In this document: positions 35,544-45,365 of the stretch, in pieces
How the letters are laid out: each line of letters opens with the position of its first letter
Position numbering within the stretch: position 1 is the stretch's first letter
Assembly: GCF_001422735.1 (NCBI RefSeq)
Contig: NZ_LMLZ01000001.1
Span: 555,233-619,232, forward strand
DNA: 64,000 bases
Source of the DNA: Acidovorax sp. Leaf78
GTDB taxonomy: Bacteria > Pseudomonadota > Gammaproteobacteria > Burkholderiales > Burkholderiaceae_C
Reading direction: 5' to 3'
Translations under genes and position numbers: made by a program
The notes under the pieces: generated by a model
Database searches by the model: none
What the model was told of the DNA's origin: nothing
What the model saw: only the letters and a program-made list of their open reading frames with translations

Positions 35544-36635
35544 ATGAACCCGCCAGGAGACGCAGTCAGCCCCGCAATGTTGGCGTATCGATGGCTCAAG
35601 GCACCAGTTCGGGCCGCGCTGTGCGTTTTTGGGGTGTCCTGTGCCATGGGGGCGCCGCAGGCAAGCGCACCTTTACCTTCATCTGCGCCTGCATCGGCAG
35701 TCGAGGTCGCTGCGGCCCCTGCTGAGCGCAACGTGGTGCAGTGGATCGAGCGCATGCACCGCGCGCCCTGCGCACGGCCCTATGTGGGCACGTTTGTGGT
35801 CCTGTCTGCCACCGGGGCCATGGCCAGCTCGCGGATCTGGCAGGCGTGCGATGCCCAGCAGCAGATGGAGCAGGTCGAAGTCCTGAGCGGCACGCCCCGG
35901 GTCATCTTCCGGCGCAATGACGAAGTACGCACGTTCTGGCCGCAGACCCGGGTGGTGCGGATGGACCGCAAGGAAGCGTCAGGCCTTTTCCCGCGCGTGC
36001 CCGCGGTCAACGGGGCGTCCATTTCCCAGTTCTATGTGTCCAAGCCTCTGGGCCAGGAACGGGTCGCCGGGCTGGTTGCCGAGGTCGTGTGGTTCAAGCC
36101 GCTGGATGGTCTGAGGTTTGGATACCGGCTCTGGAGCGAGAAAGAAACCGGTCTGGTCGTCAAGCTGCAGACGCTCGGTCCGGACGGCCGCGTGCTGGAG
36201 CAGTCCGCCTTTTCGGAGCTCGACCTCAATGCGCCCGTGCGCGCCGATCAACTCTCGCGCCTGATGGATGCAACCGCTGGCTACAAAGTGGTCGCGTCTG
36301 CGGTGGTCAAGACGACGGCCAAGGAAGAGGGCTGGACCCTGCGCCAACCCGTGGCGGGCTTCGTGCCGGTAAGCTGCAACAAGCGCGCCGTGTCTGCCAC
36401 CGATGATGCCCAAGGCATCCTGCAGTGCCTGTACTCGGATGGCCTGGCGTCCGTATCGCTGTTCATGGAACCGTTCGATGCGCAGCGCCACCCGGCCCAG
36501 CCGCAGGTCTCCAGCATGGGCGCCACGCAGTTGCTCGCGCAAAAGATAACGCCCGACGTGTGGCTGACGCTAGTGGGCGAGGTGCCGATGCATACCCTGC
36601 GCCTTTTCGCCGGGCAGCTCGAGCGCACGCGTTGA
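35544..36635 (+). CDS. rseB: Periplasmic sigma-E regulator RseB/MucB
   Basis: A 363-residue periplasmic protein of the MucB/RseB family. A signal peptide lies at about residues 20-42 (APVRAALCVFGVSCAMGAP), followed by the large LolA-like domain (GTFVVLSATGAMASSRIWQ, VIFRRNDEVRTFWPQ) and the C-terminal MucB domain. It binds RseA and blocks its proteolysis until it senses lipopolysaccharide or misfolded proteins. Its gene order with rpoE, rseA and degP is conserved. Confidence 0.92.
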   Translation: MNPPGDAVSPAMLAYRWLKAPVRAALCVFGVSCAMGAPQASAPLPSSAPASAVEVAAAPAERNVVQWIERMHRAPCARPYVGTFVVLSATGAMASSRIWQACDAQQQMEQVEVLSGTPRVIFRRNDEVRTFWPQTRVVRMDRKEASGLFPRVPAVNGASISQFYVSKPLGQERVAGLVAEVVWFKPLDGLRFGYRLWSEKETGLVVKLQTLGPDGRVLEQSAFSELDLNAPVRADQLSRLMDATAGYKVVASAVVKTTAKEEGWTLRQPVAGFVPVSCNKRAVSATDDAQGILQCLYSDGLASVSLFMEPFDAQRHPAQPQVSSMGATQLLAQKITPDVWLTLVGEVPMHTLRLFAGQLERTR

Positions 36636-36721
36636 TGCGCATGCGGCGTACCGCAGCGCCGCTGGTTCCATGCCGTGCCGTGTCATGCAGTGCCGTCCAG
36701 GTTGAATATGCCTCTTGCCGG

Positions 36722-36749
36722 GGAACCAATTGGACGCACATTCTTCACA
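36722..36749 (+). promoter_or_regulatory. Candidate sigma-E promoter of degP
   Basis: GGAACC at 36722-36727 resembles the sigma-E -35 (GGAACTT), and TCACA at 36745-36749 resembles its -10, with a suitable 16-base spacer. It lies 51 bases before the degP start. A degP gene directed by sigma-E is expected biologically, but the match is imperfect. Confidence 0.35.
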
Positions 36750-36800
36750 GTTACACACAGTTGTATGACGGCGTTCGTCACATTTCACGAAAGGTCAAAG

Positions 36801-38273
36801 ATGTCGAAGTTTGATGGAACCGTGCTGCGCTCGTGGGCGCTTGCATCGGTGTTGGTGGGTGTGGCTGGCACCGCAGGGTTGTTGCCGCAGGTCGCGTTGG
36901 CGCAGCCTGCAGCGGCCGTGCGGGGCCTGCCCGATTTCACGGACCTGGTGGATCAAGTGGGCCCTTCGGTGGTCAACATCCGCACCGTGGAGAAGGCGTC
37001 CAGCCGGGCGGGCGCGAACGGCATGGACGAAGAGATGCTGGAGTTCTTCAAGCGTTTCGGCGTGCCGATTCCGAATACGCCGCGGCAGCAGCGCCCCCAG
37101 CGTCCGCAGCAGGACGAAGAGGCGCAGCCGCGCGGCGTGGGCTCTGGTTTCATCCTGACGGCCGATGGCTTTGTGATGACGAATGCCCACGTGGTCGAAG
37201 GTGCAGACGAAGTGATCGTCACGCTGACGGACAAGCGTGAATTCAAGGCCAAGATCATCGGTGCCGACAAGCGCACGGACGTTGCGGTGGTCAAGATCGA
37301 AGCCACGGGCCTGCCAGCCGTCAAGGTGGGTGATCTGAGCCGCCTGCGTGTGGGCGAATGGGTGATGGCCATCGGCTCTCCCTTCGGTCTGGAGAACACC
37401 GTCACGGCGGGCATCGTGAGTGCCAAGCAGCGCGACACCGGCGACTACCTGCCTTTCATCCAGACCGATGTGGCGATCAACCCCGGCAATTCCGGCGGAC
37501 CGCTGATCAACATGCGCGGTGAGGTGGTGGGCATCAACAGCCAGATCTATTCGCGCTCAGGTGGCTTCATGGGCATCTCGTTCGCCATCCCGATGGATGA
37601 GGCGATCCGCGTGAGCGAGCAGTTGCGCGCGTCGGGCCGCGTGACCCGGGGCCGCATCGGTGTGCAGATCGGTCAGGTCACGCGCGATGTCGCGGAATCC
37701 ATCGGCCTGGGCAAAGCCCAGGGTGCGCTGGTCACGGGTGTGGAGTCGGGCTCGCCTGCCGACAAGGCTGGCGTGGAGGCTGGCGACATCATCACGCGCT
37801 TTGACGGCAAGCCGATTGAAAAGGTGGCAGATCTGCCGCGCCTGGTGGGGAACACCAAGCCTGGCAGCAAGAGCACGGTGACCGTCTTCCGCCGCGGAGC
37901 ATCGCGCGACCTGTCGCTCACCATCGCCGAGATCGAGCCGGACAAGGCTGTGGCAAAAGCGCCGGAGCGCGAAGAAAAGCCCAAGGCCTCGGCAGCAGCG
38001 CAGCAGGTGGGTCTTGCGGTGGCAGAGCTGACCGATGCGCAAAAGAAGGAGCTCAAGGTCAAGGGCGGCGTCGTTGTCACGGCTGCCACTGAAGCCGCAG
38101 CGCGGGCGGGCCTGAGAGACGGCGATGTCATCCTGTCGATCGCCAACACCGAAGTAGCAGGTGTGAAAGACTTCGAGTCAGTCTTGGCCAAGGCTGACAA
38201 GTCCAAGGCGATCAATGTGCTGTACCGCCGCGGTGAATGGGCGCAATACGCACTGATCCGTCCTGCCCGCTGA
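36801..38273 (+). CDS. degP: DegP/MucD-type periplasmic serine protease
   Basis: A 490-residue Do-family protease. A signal peptide occupies about residues 1-33 (ending LPQVALAQP). The trypsin-like domain has the triad His in TNAHVVEGADE, Asp in KRTDVAVVKIE and Ser in NPGNSGGPLIN. Two PDZ domains follow (GRIGVQIGQVTRDVAESIGL and the C-terminal VGLAVAELTDAQKK region). It degrades misfolded envelope proteins. The start ATG 36801 exposes the signal peptide; a long open frame upstream is ignored. Confidence 0.96.
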   Translation: MSKFDGTVLRSWALASVLVGVAGTAGLLPQVALAQPAAAVRGLPDFTDLVDQVGPSVVNIRTVEKASSRAGANGMDEEMLEFFKRFGVPIPNTPRQQRPQRPQQDEEAQPRGVGSGFILTADGFVMTNAHVVEGADEVIVTLTDKREFKAKIIGADKRTDVAVVKIEATGLPAVKVGDLSRLRVGEWVMAIGSPFGLENTVTAGIVSAKQRDTGDYLPFIQTDVAINPGNSGGPLINMRGEVVGINSQIYSRSGGFMGISFAIPMDEAIRVSEQLRASGRVTRGRIGVQIGQVTRDVAESIGLGKAQGALVTGVESGSPADKAGVEAGDIITRFDGKPIEKVADLPRLVGNTKPGSKSTVTVFRRGASRDLSLTIAEIEPDKAVAKAPEREEKPKASAAAQQVGLAVAELTDAQKKELKVKGGVVVTAATEAAARAGLRDGDVILSIANTEVAGVKDFESVLAKADKSKAINVLYRRGEWAQYALIRPAR

Positions 38274-38293
38274 GTGCTGTCCTGGGGCGCGTA

Positions 38294-38323
38294 AAGGGGT
38301 GATGACGTGCGTCATTACCCCTT
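38294..38323 (+). terminator. Perfect 14-bp hairpin after degP
   Basis: AAGGGGTGATGACG pairs with CGTCATTACCCCTT (one G-T wobble) across a 2-base centre. No T run follows directly, so it may be an mRNA-stability stem or a weak terminator for the rpoE-degP operon. Confidence 0.55.
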
Positions 38324-38423
38324 CGGCGTCTCGCCTTTTGGGGTGGTCGCACTATTTTTTTGCAGAGGTGCCCAAGGTCTTTGTGGCGCTTTAAAGTTAG
38401 CTTTCGCTTACATCGGTTTCGCT

Positions 38424-38446
38424 CTATCGATCGATTTCGATAGAAT
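38424..38446 (+). promoter_or_regulatory. Palindrome CTATCGA-TCGATAG overlapping a -10-like box
   Basis: CTATCGA at 38424-38430 is inverted at 38437-38443 (TCGATAG), and TAGAAT at 38441-38446 could be a -10 box. A direct repeat of TTTCGCT lies just upstream (38402 and 38417). This is the layout of an operator over a promoter; no known regulator motif was assigned. Confidence 0.35.
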
Positions 38447-38515
38447 ACGGGCACCTGTTCAAACCTTAACGGTATATTGAATGGCGTCGGGTTCACGATG
38501 CGGGATGCCAGCGTG

Positions 38516-38594
38516 CCATGCACAGCTGATCCACAGCTCACCCACAAGTTGTCCAGCGTTGTTGTTGTGCCAATTGTGAATAAGCTGTGCATAA
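38516..38594. promoter_or_regulatory. Phased cluster of DnaA-box-like 9-mers
   Basis: Relative to the DnaA consensus TTATNCACA, the reverse strand carries two exact matches: TGTGAATAA at 38575-38583 and TGTGCATAA at 38586-38594. The forward strand has CCATGCACA (38516), TGATCCACA (38527) and TCACCCACA (38538), with 2, 1 and 2 mismatches. Every step within each group is 11 bases, one helical turn. The block 38518-38535 is inverted at 38575-38592 with 16 of 18 bases matching. DnaA binding is inferred from motif only. Confidence 0.5.
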
Positions 38595-38664
38595 AATTCA
38601 TGTTGCAGCGTGACAACTCCCCTGAGATGCAGTCGGGCGGGCTTTTTTCAGCGGGCTTTTTGCC

Positions 38665-38741
38665 TACAATGAAGTTCCAACTATCGCAGTTGCCAATGAT
38701 TGTTGGTTCAGGGCGCGTCGCCATTCGACGCGCCCTTTTTT
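38665..38741 (+). ncRNA. Possible small structured RNA or lepA leader
   Basis: A -10-like TACAAT at 38665-38670 is followed by three successive hairpins: CAACT/AGTTG (38678-38692), CCAA/TTGG (38693-38706) and the terminator stem at 38711. Transcript length would be about 65 nt. There is no good -35 and no recognised family; it could equally be an attenuated leader of lepA. Confidence 0.3.
38711..38741 (+). terminator. Strong rho-independent terminator upstream of lepA
   Basis: GGGCGCGTCG (38711-38720) pairs perfectly with CGACGCGCCC (38726-38735) around CCATT, followed by six T. No protein gene ends just before it, which implies a short non-coding transcript upstream or attenuation ahead of lepA. 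Confidence 0.9.
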
Positions 38742-38785
38742 CTTGTGCGCGCCGTTTTAATTCAATCACTTGACGTTTTTCGTTG

Positions 38786-40594
38786 ATGAACCACATCAGA
38801 AATTTTTCCATCATCGCGCACATCGACCATGGCAAGTCGACGCTGGCCGATCGCTTGATCCAACGTTGCGGAGGTCTTGCTGAGCGCGACATGGAAGCCC
38901 AGGTGCTCGACTCGATGGACATCGAAAAAGAGCGTGGGATAACCATCAAGGCGCAGACCGCTGCGCTGCAGTACAAGGCCCAGGATGGGCAGGTGTACAA
39001 CCTCAACCTGATCGACACCCCGGGCCACGTCGACTTCTCGTACGAGGTGAGCCGTTCGCTGTCTGCCTGCGAAGGTGCATTGCTCGTCGTCGACGCATCG
39101 CAAGGTGTCGAAGCACAGACCGTGGCCAACTGCTACACCGCGCTGGACCTCGGCGTGGAGGTGGTGCCCGTGCTCAACAAGATGGATCTGCCCAACGCCG
39201 ATCCAGAGAATGCGAAGGCCGAGATCGAGGACGTGATCGGCATCGACGCGACCGATGCCATTCCCTGCTCGGCCAAGACCGGCATGGGCATCGACGAGAT
39301 TCTGGAAGCCATCGTCGCGAAGGTGCCCGCACCGCGCGGCAATGCCGATGGCCCGCTGCGCGCGATGATCATCGACAGCTGGTTCGACAGCTACGTCGGC
39401 GTGGTCATGTTGGTGCGTGTGGTCGATGGTCGCCTGCTCAAGGGCGAGCGCATCAAGATGATGGCCAGCGAGGCTGTGTACAACGCCGACAACCTGGGCG
39501 TGTTCACGCCCGGCAACGAGCCTCGCAATTCGCTGGATGCGGGCCAGGTGGGTTACATCATCGCGGGCATCAAAGAGCTGCAGGCTGCCAAGGTCGGCGA
39601 CACCATCACGCTGGAAAAGAAGCTGCCCAACAACGCCGGCCCCGCTGCCCAGGCGCTGCCCGGCTTCAAGGAAATCCAGCCGCAGGTGTTTGCGGGCCTG
39701 TACCCGACCGAGGCGAGCGAGTACGACTCCCTGCGCGATGCGCTCGAGAAGCTCAAGCTCAACGACGCGTCGCTGCACTATGAACCCGAGGTGTCGCAGG
39801 CGCTGGGCTTTGGCTTCCGGTGCGGATTTCTGGGCCTGCTGCACATGGAGATCGTGCAGGAGCGCCTGGAGCGCGAGTTCGACCAAGACCTGATCACCAC
39901 CGCGCCCAGCGTGGTCTACCAGGTCGTCAAGGCCGACGGCGAAATCGTCATGGTCGAAAACCCTTCCAAGATGCCCGACCAGGGTCGCCTGGAGGAGGTG
40001 CGCGAGCCCATCGTCACGGTGCACCTCTACATGCCGCAGGAGTACGTCGGCCCTGTCATGACGCTCGCCAACCAAAAGCGTGGCGTGCAGATGAACATGG
40101 CTTACCACGGTCGCCAGGTCATGCTGACCTATGAGATGCCGCTGGGCGAGATCGTTCTGGACTTCTTCGACAAGCTCAAGTCGGTGTCGCGCGGCTATGC
40201 CTCCATGGACTACGAGTTCAAGGAGTACCGCGCCTCCGACGTGGTCAAGGTCGACATCCTGCTCAACGGCGAGAAGGTGGATGCCCTGTCCATCATCGTG
40301 CACCGCTCGCAGTCGCAGTACCGCGGTCGCGCCGTGGTGGGCAAGATGCGCGAGATCATCAGCCGCCAGATGTACGACGTGGCCATCCAGGCCGCCATCG
40401 GCGCCAACATCATCGCGCGCGAAACCATCAAGGCGCTGCGCAAGAACGTGCTGGCAAAATGCTACGGCGGCGACGTCAGCCGCAAGCGCAAGCTCCTTGA
40501 AAAGCAGAAGGCAGGCAAGAAACGCATGAAACAGATTGGCTCGGTCGAGGTGCCCCAAGAGGCGTTCCTGGCCATTTTGCAGGTGGAAGATTGA
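38786..40594 (+). CDS. lepA: Elongation factor 4 (LepA)
   Basis: A 602-residue translational GTPase. P-loop [14 protein letters not shown], switch [16 protein letters not shown] and the base-specific [14 protein letters not shown] are present, followed by the domain II, EF-G-like domain and the LepA-specific C-terminus ([20 protein letters not shown], then [17 protein letters not shown]). It acts on ribosomes during initiation or stalled elongation. ATG 38786. The lepB start overlaps its stop. Confidence 0.98.
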   Translation: MNHIRNFSIIAHIDHGKSTLADRLIQRCGGLAERDMEAQVLDSMDIEKERGITIKAQTAALQYKAQDGQVYNLNLIDTPGHVDFSYEVSRSLSACEGALLVVDASQGVEAQTVANCYTALDLGVEVVPVLNKMDLPNADPENAKAEIEDVIGIDATDAIPCSAKTGMGIDEILEAIVAKVPAPRGNADGPLRAMIIDSWFDSYVGVVMLVRVVDGRLLKGERIKMMASEAVYNADNLGVFTPGNEPRNSLDAGQVGYIIAGIKELQAAKVGDTITLEKKLPNNAGPAAQALPGFKEIQPQVFAGLYPTEASEYDSLRDALEKLKLNDASLHYEPEVSQALGFGFRCGFLGLLHMEIVQERLEREFDQDLITTAPSVVYQVVKADGEIVMVENPSKMPDQGRLEEVREPIVTVHLYMPQEYVGPVMTLANQKRGVQMNMAYHGRQVMLTYEMPLGEIVLDFFDKLKSVSRGYASMDYEFKEYRASDVVKVDILLNGEKVDALSIIVHRSQSQYRGRAVVGKMREIISRQMYDVAIQAAIGANIIARETIKALRKNVLAKCYGGDVSRKRKLLEKQKAGKKRMKQIGSVEVPQEAFLAILQVED

Positions 40595-41571
40595 TGCTTC
40601 AATTCATGCAGATTCTGACGTCGGCCGTGTTGGCCATTTTTGCCGGCTACATCGGCGCCTGGTATTTCGGCGCGCTCGAAGGCAACTTCGCCTTGCTGCT
40701 GTTTCTGGCGACGGTGGTCACGGGGGCGTACTGGCTGGCAGAGCGCTTTTACTTTCTGCCGCAGCGGCGGCGCGCGGCGCAAGCCGTGGAAGACGCCGCG
40801 GTGCAGCGCCGTGCCGAACTGGACCGCATGGGCATCCAGAAGGTCGACCTGGATGTCCAGGAGGCCAAGGGCCGCCTGCTCATGCAGCCTTGGTGGCTCG
40901 ACTGGACCGCGGGCCTGTTCCCGGTCATTGTCGTGGTGTTCCTGCTGCGCTCGTTTTTGTTCGAGCCCTTCAAGATACCTTCGGGCTCGATGATCCCCAC
41001 GCTACTGGTGGGCGACCTGATCCTGGTGAACAAATTCACGTACGGGGTACGACTGCCGGTGATCCACACCAAGATCATCGAAGGCAACACGCCCCAGCGC
41101 GGTGACGTGCTGGTGTTTCGCTACCCGCCACAGCCGACGCTCGACTACATCAAGCGCGTGGTGGGTGTGCCGGGCGACGAGGTGGCATACCTCAACAAGC
41201 GCCTCACGATCAATGGCAAGGCCGTGGACACCAAGGCCATGCCCGACTTCTTCGAAGAAGACTCGATGCGCTACTTCAAGCAGTTCGAAGAGCAGCTTGG
41301 CGCGCAGCCGCACCGGCTTTTGAACAACCCGGACGTGCCTGCCTTTGTGCAAGGTGCTTCCAACTTTGCGAACCGCCAGAACTGCCGCTACAGTGTGGAA
41401 GGGGTGGTTTGCAAGGTCCCTGAAGGCCACTATTTCATGATGGGTGACAACCGGGACAACTCACTGGATTCACGCTACTGGGGGTTTGTCCCAGAGGGCA
41501 ACATCGTGGGGCGGGCCTTCTTCGTGTGGATGAATTTCGGTAATCTCAAGCGTATTGGCTCGTTTAACTGA
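40594..41571 (+). CDS. lepB: Signal peptidase I
   Basis: A 325-residue membrane protease. Two N-terminal membrane segments (about residues 4-42 and again near 104-124, WTAGLFPVIVVVFLLRSFLF) flank a cytoplasmic loop. The catalytic serine is in KIPSGSMIPTLLVGD and the lysine in DYIKRVVGVPGDEVAY; the GDNRDNSLDSRYWG box is near the C-terminus. It removes signal peptides from exported proteins. Overlaps lepA by one base (TGATG). Confidence 0.97.
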   Translation: MLQFMQILTSAVLAIFAGYIGAWYFGALEGNFALLLFLATVVTGAYWLAERFYFLPQRRRAAQAVEDAAVQRRAELDRMGIQKVDLDVQEAKGRLLMQPWWLDWTAGLFPVIVVVFLLRSFLFEPFKIPSGSMIPTLLVGDLILVNKFTYGVRLPVIHTKIIEGNTPQRGDVLVFRYPPQPTLDYIKRVVGVPGDEVAYLNKRLTINGKAVDTKAMPDFFEEDSMRYFKQFEEQLGAQPHRLLNNPDVPAFVQGASNFANRQNCRYSVEGVVCKVPEGHYFMMGDNRDNSLDSRYWGFVPEGNIVGRAFFVWMNFGNLKRIGSFN

Positions 41572-41606
41572 TGAGCCGGCTGTCTGTACAAATGGAGGGG
41601 AAGCAC

Positions 41607-41972
41607 ATGCATAGCAACTATTTCGGCCGCCGGTCTCGCCAGCGCGGCCTGTCTTTCATTGGCGTGGTTTTTCTTGGGTTGATTGCAGTTGCAATATTCG
41701 CAATTGGCGGGCAGTCAATTCCGATATTTTTGGAGTATCAAGCCGTAAACAAAGCCGCATCCAAAGCGGCCAAGGAAGGCTCGACTGTGAATGATGTCCG
41801 CGGGATATTTGATCGCGCGAGCGCTATCGACAACATTAGCGCGATACAGGGCAAGGATCTCGACGTGGTGAAGCGCGGAGACAAGATCGTCGTTTCTTTT
41901 AAATACTCCCGCGAAATCGCACTGGCAGGCCCTGCATTCCTTGTCTACCGTTTCGAAGGGCAAACCAAGTAG
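41607..41972 (+). CDS. DUF4845 domain protein
   Basis: A 121-residue protein with a pilin-like start: positively charged residues, [21 protein letters not shown] (helix at about 11-33), then an extracytoplasmic domain. DUF4845 proteins are found between lepB and rnc in many betaproteobacteria. GGAGGGG lies 8 bases upstream of ATG 41607; ATG 41571 on the lepB stop is a longer alternative. The Q/R-GLSFI segment recalls type IV pilin processing sites, but function is unknown. Confidence 0.85.
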   Translation: MHSNYFGRRSRQRGLSFIGVVFLGLIAVAIFAIGGQSIPIFLEYQAVNKAASKAAKEGSTVNDVRGIFDRASAIDNISAIQGKDLDVVKRGDKIVVSFKYSREIALAGPAFLVYRFEGQTK

Positions 41973-42655
41973 TGCATCCAGGCCTTCAATCGCTGCAGGC
42001 TCGCCTGCAGCACGTGTTTTCCAACCCTGCGCTGTTACAGCGCGCCACGACCCACCGCAGTTTCTCGGCCGATCATAACGAGCGCCTGGAGTTTCTGGGT
42101 GACTCCGTCCTGAACCTGGCGGTCGCCAGCCTGCTGTACCAGCGGCTGGCCGACCTGCCCGAAGGTGATCTCTCCCGCGTTCGCGCCAATCTCGTCAAGC
42201 AAGACACGCTGCACCAGCTTGCGCAGCGGTTGAAGATTTCCGAAGTGCTGCGCCTGGGCGAAGGCGAGTCGAAATCGGGTGGCCAGCAGCGCCCGTCCAT
42301 CCTGGCGGATGCGCTGGAGGCGCTCATCGGGGCCGTCTACATCGACGCTGGCTATTCGGCCGCGGAGGCGCTGGTGCACCGGCTCTTCGAGAGCGTCGAA
42401 ATCAACCCCCAGATGCAGGCGGCGTCCAAGGACGCCAAAACCGCGTTGCAGGAGTGGCTCCAGGGTCGCAAAATGAAGCTGCCGCAATACAGGGTAGTGG
42501 CGACGGTGGGCGCGGCCCACCGCCAGACCTTTGATGTCGAGTGCGACATCCCCGAACTGGGCCTGACCGAACGCGGCATCGGTGGATCTCGCCGTGCGGG
42601 CGAGCAGACCGCAGCAGCGGCCATGCTGGCCACATTGAAAGCAAAGAACCTATGA
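41972..42655 (+). CDS. rnc: Ribonuclease III
   Basis: A 227-residue RNase III. The signature [16 protein letters not shown] carries the catalytic acidic residues, and the second acid pair is in [19 protein letters not shown]-terminal double-stranded-RNA-binding domain follows ([20 protein letters not shown]). Starts with GTG on the preceding stop (TAGTG). It processes rRNA and regulates mRNAs. Confidence 0.97.
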   Translation: MHPGLQSLQARLQHVFSNPALLQRATTHRSFSADHNERLEFLGDSVLNLAVASLLYQRLADLPEGDLSRVRANLVKQDTLHQLAQRLKISEVLRLGEGESKSGGQQRPSILADALEALIGAVYIDAGYSAAEALVHRLFESVEINPQMQAASKDAKTALQEWLQGRKMKLPQYRVVATVGAAHRQTFDVECDIPELGLTERGIGGSRRAGEQTAAAAMLATLKAKNL

Positions 42656-43662
42656 ACAACGACGCAACCCATGATGTGGCCGGTGAAGAAGACGGCGCGC
42701 CAGGCGCCGGTGTCCAGAATGATCTTGAGGCCATGCTGGCTGCCTCCCGCCCGCCTGCGGCGGTAGAAGGCCAGCGCTGCGGGGTGATCGCCATCGTGGG
42801 CAAGCCCAACGTCGGCAAGTCCACGCTGCTCAACGCGCTGGTGGGCCAGAAGATCAGCATCACATCGCGCAAGGCCCAGACCACGCGCCACCGCATCACC
42901 GGCATCCGCACGCGTGAGCTCACGCAGTTTATCTTTGTCGATACGCCGGGCTTCCAGACGCGCCACGCCACCGCGCTGAACAAGTCCCTCAACAAGACCG
43001 TGATGGGCGCGATCGGCGACGTGGACCTGATCCTCTTCGTGGTCGAGGCGGGCAACTTCACGCTGGCCGATGCCAAGGTGCTGTCGTTGTTCAAGCCCGG
43101 CATCCCTACACTGCTGCTGGCCAACAAGCTGGACATGATCCACCGCCGCGCCGAGATCGCGCCCTGGCTCAAGAGCATGCAGGAGCGCCATCCGTTTGCC
43201 GAGTTCGTGCCCATGTCGGCCAAGAACAAGGGCGATATCGAGCGCCTCTTCGGCATCTGCGCCAAGTACCTGCCCGAGCAGGGCTGGTGGTACGCCGAGG
43301 ACGAGCTGACCGACCGCAGCGAGAAGTTCCTGGCCTCCGAAACGGTGCGCGAAAAGCTGTTCCGCTTCACAGGCGACGAGTTGCCCTACACCTCCACCGT
43401 CGTCATCGACCGGTTCGAGGAAGAGGCGAGCAAGCAGCACAAACGTCTGGTCAAGATCGCCGCCACCATCGTAGTGGAGCGCGACAACCACAAGATGATG
43501 GTCATTGGCGACAAGGGTGAACGCCTGAAGCGCATTGGCACCGAGGCGCGGCAGGAGCTCGAAAAACTCATGGACGCCAAGGTATTCCTCGAACTCTGGG
43601 TCAAGGTGCGCTCGGGCTGGGCCGACGACGAGGCGCGTGTGCGCTCGTTCGGCTACGAATGA
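42652..43662 (+). CDS. era: GTPase Era
   Basis: A 336-residue Era. GTP-binding motifs are [25 protein letters not shown] and NKLDMIHRR; the C-terminal KH domain follows ([20 protein letters not shown]). It binds 16S rRNA and aids 30S assembly. There is an N-terminal extension of about 40 residues before the G domain, longer than in E. coli. The ATG at 42652 overlaps the rnc stop (ATGA). Confidence 0.97.
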   Translation: MNNDATHDVAGEEDGAPGAGVQNDLEAMLAASRPPAAVEGQRCGVIAIVGKPNVGKSTLLNALVGQKISITSRKAQTTRHRITGIRTRELTQFIFVDTPGFQTRHATALNKSLNKTVMGAIGDVDLILFVVEAGNFTLADAKVLSLFKPGIPTLLLANKLDMIHRRAEIAPWLKSMQERHPFAEFVPMSAKNKGDIERLFGICAKYLPEQGWWYAEDELTDRSEKFLASETVREKLFRFTGDELPYTSTVVIDRFEEEASKQHKRLVKIAATIVVERDNHKMMVIGDKGERLKRIGTEARQELEKLMDAKVFLELWVKVRSGWADDEARVRSFGYE

Positions 43663-43804
43663 GCCGCCGCCACGACCGGACTGTTCAGTAGCAGCCTGGT
43701 CTGGTCGCTTGTCTGTGGAGCCACAACGCCCGGCCTGCCGCTCCCTGTCCGGGGCGGCAGCGTCCCTTTGACGATCCCTCTACTGCATCCAAAGACCCAC
43801 CACC

Positions 43805-44572
43805 GTGGCTGCCGCCAAGCGCATCGCCGATGAACCCGCCTTCGTGCTGCACAGCTACGACTGGAGCGAGTCCAGCCTGATCCTGGAGGTGTTCTGCCGC
43901 CGGCAGGGCCGCGTGGCGCTGGTGGCCAAGGGGGCCAAGAAGCCCACTTCCAACTTCCGCCCGGTGCTGCTGCCGCTGCAGCCCTTGTTGCTTACTTACA
44001 CCTTGTCGGGCGATGGCAGTGCCGATATTCACACCCTCAAGGGGGCCGAGTGGGTAGGCGGCCATGTGATGCCCACGGGCGATGCCTTGCTCTCGGGGCT
44101 GTACCTCAACGAATTGCTGCTGCGCCTGCTGGCGCGTGTCGACCCGCACACGGCCCTGTTCGACGCCTATGCGGGCGTGGTGCGCGTGCTGGCCAGCGAG
44201 CATGGCGATGCCCTGGAGCCCGTGCTGCGCAGCTTCGAGCTGCTGCTGCTGCGCGAGATCGGCCTGTTGCCCAGCCTGGACGCCCAGACCATGACCCTCG
44301 CGCCCCTGGAGCCCGCCACCCGCTACACGCTGGTGGCCGAGGGCGGCTTGCGCGCCGCGTCATCAAACGACCGGGCCAGCTTGCAGGGCCACCAGTGGCA
44401 GGCGCTGCAGCGGGCCCTGGACAACAGCACCGCCAGCTACACCGCCACACTGCGGGCCTGCGCGCCGGTGGCGGCCGAACTCAAACCCCAGCTGCGCGCC
44501 GTGCTGCAATACCATTGCGGCAGCCCGACGCTGCGCACCCGCCAGCTCATGATCGACCTGCAGGCCCTATGA
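43805..44572 (+). CDS. recO: DNA repair protein RecO
   Basis: A 255-residue RecO with an N-terminal OB fold ([39 protein letters not shown]) and a helical C-terminal domain. It helps load RecA in gap repair. Starts with GTG 43805. The GC-rich 142-base gap after era has no clear promoter. It overlaps pdxJ by four bases. Confidence 0.94.
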   Translation: MAAAKRIADEPAFVLHSYDWSESSLILEVFCRRQGRVALVAKGAKKPTSNFRPVLLPLQPLLLTYTLSGDGSADIHTLKGAEWVGGHVMPTGDALLSGLYLNELLLRLLARVDPHTALFDAYAGVVRVLASEHGDALEPVLRSFELLLLREIGLLPSLDAQTMTLAPLEPATRYTLVAEGGLRAASSNDRASLQGHQWQALQRALDNSTASYTATLRACAPVAAELKPQLRAVLQYHCGSPTLRTRQLMIDLQAL

Positions 44573-45357
44573 ACCAGCCATCCCACACCCGCCAGCCTTC
44601 GCACCCGACCACCGCCCTGTCGGTCAACGTCAACAAGGTCGCCCTGTTGCGCAACACGCGCCACCTGGGCATACCCAGCGTCACCCGCGCGGCCGAGCTG
44701 TGCCTGACGGCGGGCGCGCAGGGCATCACGGTGCACCCGCGGCCCGACGAGCGCCACATCCGCGGCCACGACGTGTTCGAGTTGGCGGCGCTGATGAAGG
44801 CCTGGCCCGACCGTGAATACAACATCGAAGGCAACCCGTCGCAGAACCTGATGGACTTCATCCGCCAGGTGCGCCCGCACCAGGCGACCTTTGTGCCCGA
44901 CAGCGAAGACCAGTTCACCAGCGACCATGGCTGGAGCTTTCCGCACGATGCCGAGCGCCTGCAACCCCTGATCGCCGAATGCAAGGCGCTGGGCGTGCGC
45001 GTGAGCCTGTTCATGGACCCGGTGCCTGAGCAGATGGCCGCAGCCAAGTCCGCAGGCGCCGACCGTGTCGAGCTCTACACCGAGCCCTATGCCGCAGCCT
45101 GGGGCACGCCCCAGCAGGCCGAGCAACTGGCACGCTACCGCGATGCCGCCCAGGCGGCGCTGGATGCGGGCCTGGGGGTCAACGCGGGGCATGACCTGAA
45201 CTGCGACAACCTGGCCGCCTTCGTGCGCGATGTGCCCGGCCTGCTGGAAGTCTCCATCGGCCACGCGCTGGTGGCCGACGCGCTGGAGCTGGGCTATGCC
45301 GCCACCGTGCAGGCGTACCTGGCGTGCATCCAGGCAGGTTCGACCGCAAAACGTTGA
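44569..45357 (+). CDS. pdxJ: Pyridoxine 5'-phosphate synthase
   Basis: A 262-residue TIM-barrel enzyme that makes pyridoxine 5'-phosphate from deoxyxylulose phosphate and 3-amino-1-hydroxyacetone phosphate. Visible marks are [40 protein letters not shown] and [11 protein letters not shown]. Length and motifs are typical. It is coupled to recO, as in other proteobacteria, and followed by acpS. Confidence 0.97.
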   Translation: MNQPSHTRQPSHPTTALSVNVNKVALLRNTRHLGIPSVTRAAELCLTAGAQGITVHPRPDERHIRGHDVFELAALMKAWPDREYNIEGNPSQNLMDFIRQVRPHQATFVPDSEDQFTSDHGWSFPHDAERLQPLIAECKALGVRVSLFMDPVPEQMAAAKSAGADRVELYTEPYAAAWGTPQQAEQLARYRDAAQAALDAGLGVNAGHDLNCDNLAAFVRDVPGLLEVSIGHALVADALELGYAATVQAYLACIQAGSTAKR

Positions 45358-45365
45358 TGCTCCTG

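Larger units (their letters stand above)
38274..38785. other. Non-coding region between degP and lepA with dense signals
   Basis: A 512-base gap, the longest non-coding stretch in this otherwise tightly packed stress/translation block. In order it holds a 14-bp hairpin (38294-38323), a palindrome with a possible -10 (38424-38446), a phased set of DnaA-box-like 9-mers (38516-38594), and a short structured transcript candidate (38665-38741) ending in a strong terminator. An open frame across 38477-38773 reads through the terminator and is not considered a gene. Confidence 0.6.

Noticed and set aside
38477..38773. 98-codon open frame in the degP-lepA gap
   Set aside because: It would be cut by the strong terminator at 38711-38741 and covers the inverted DnaA-box-like motifs; no ribosome site or protein features.
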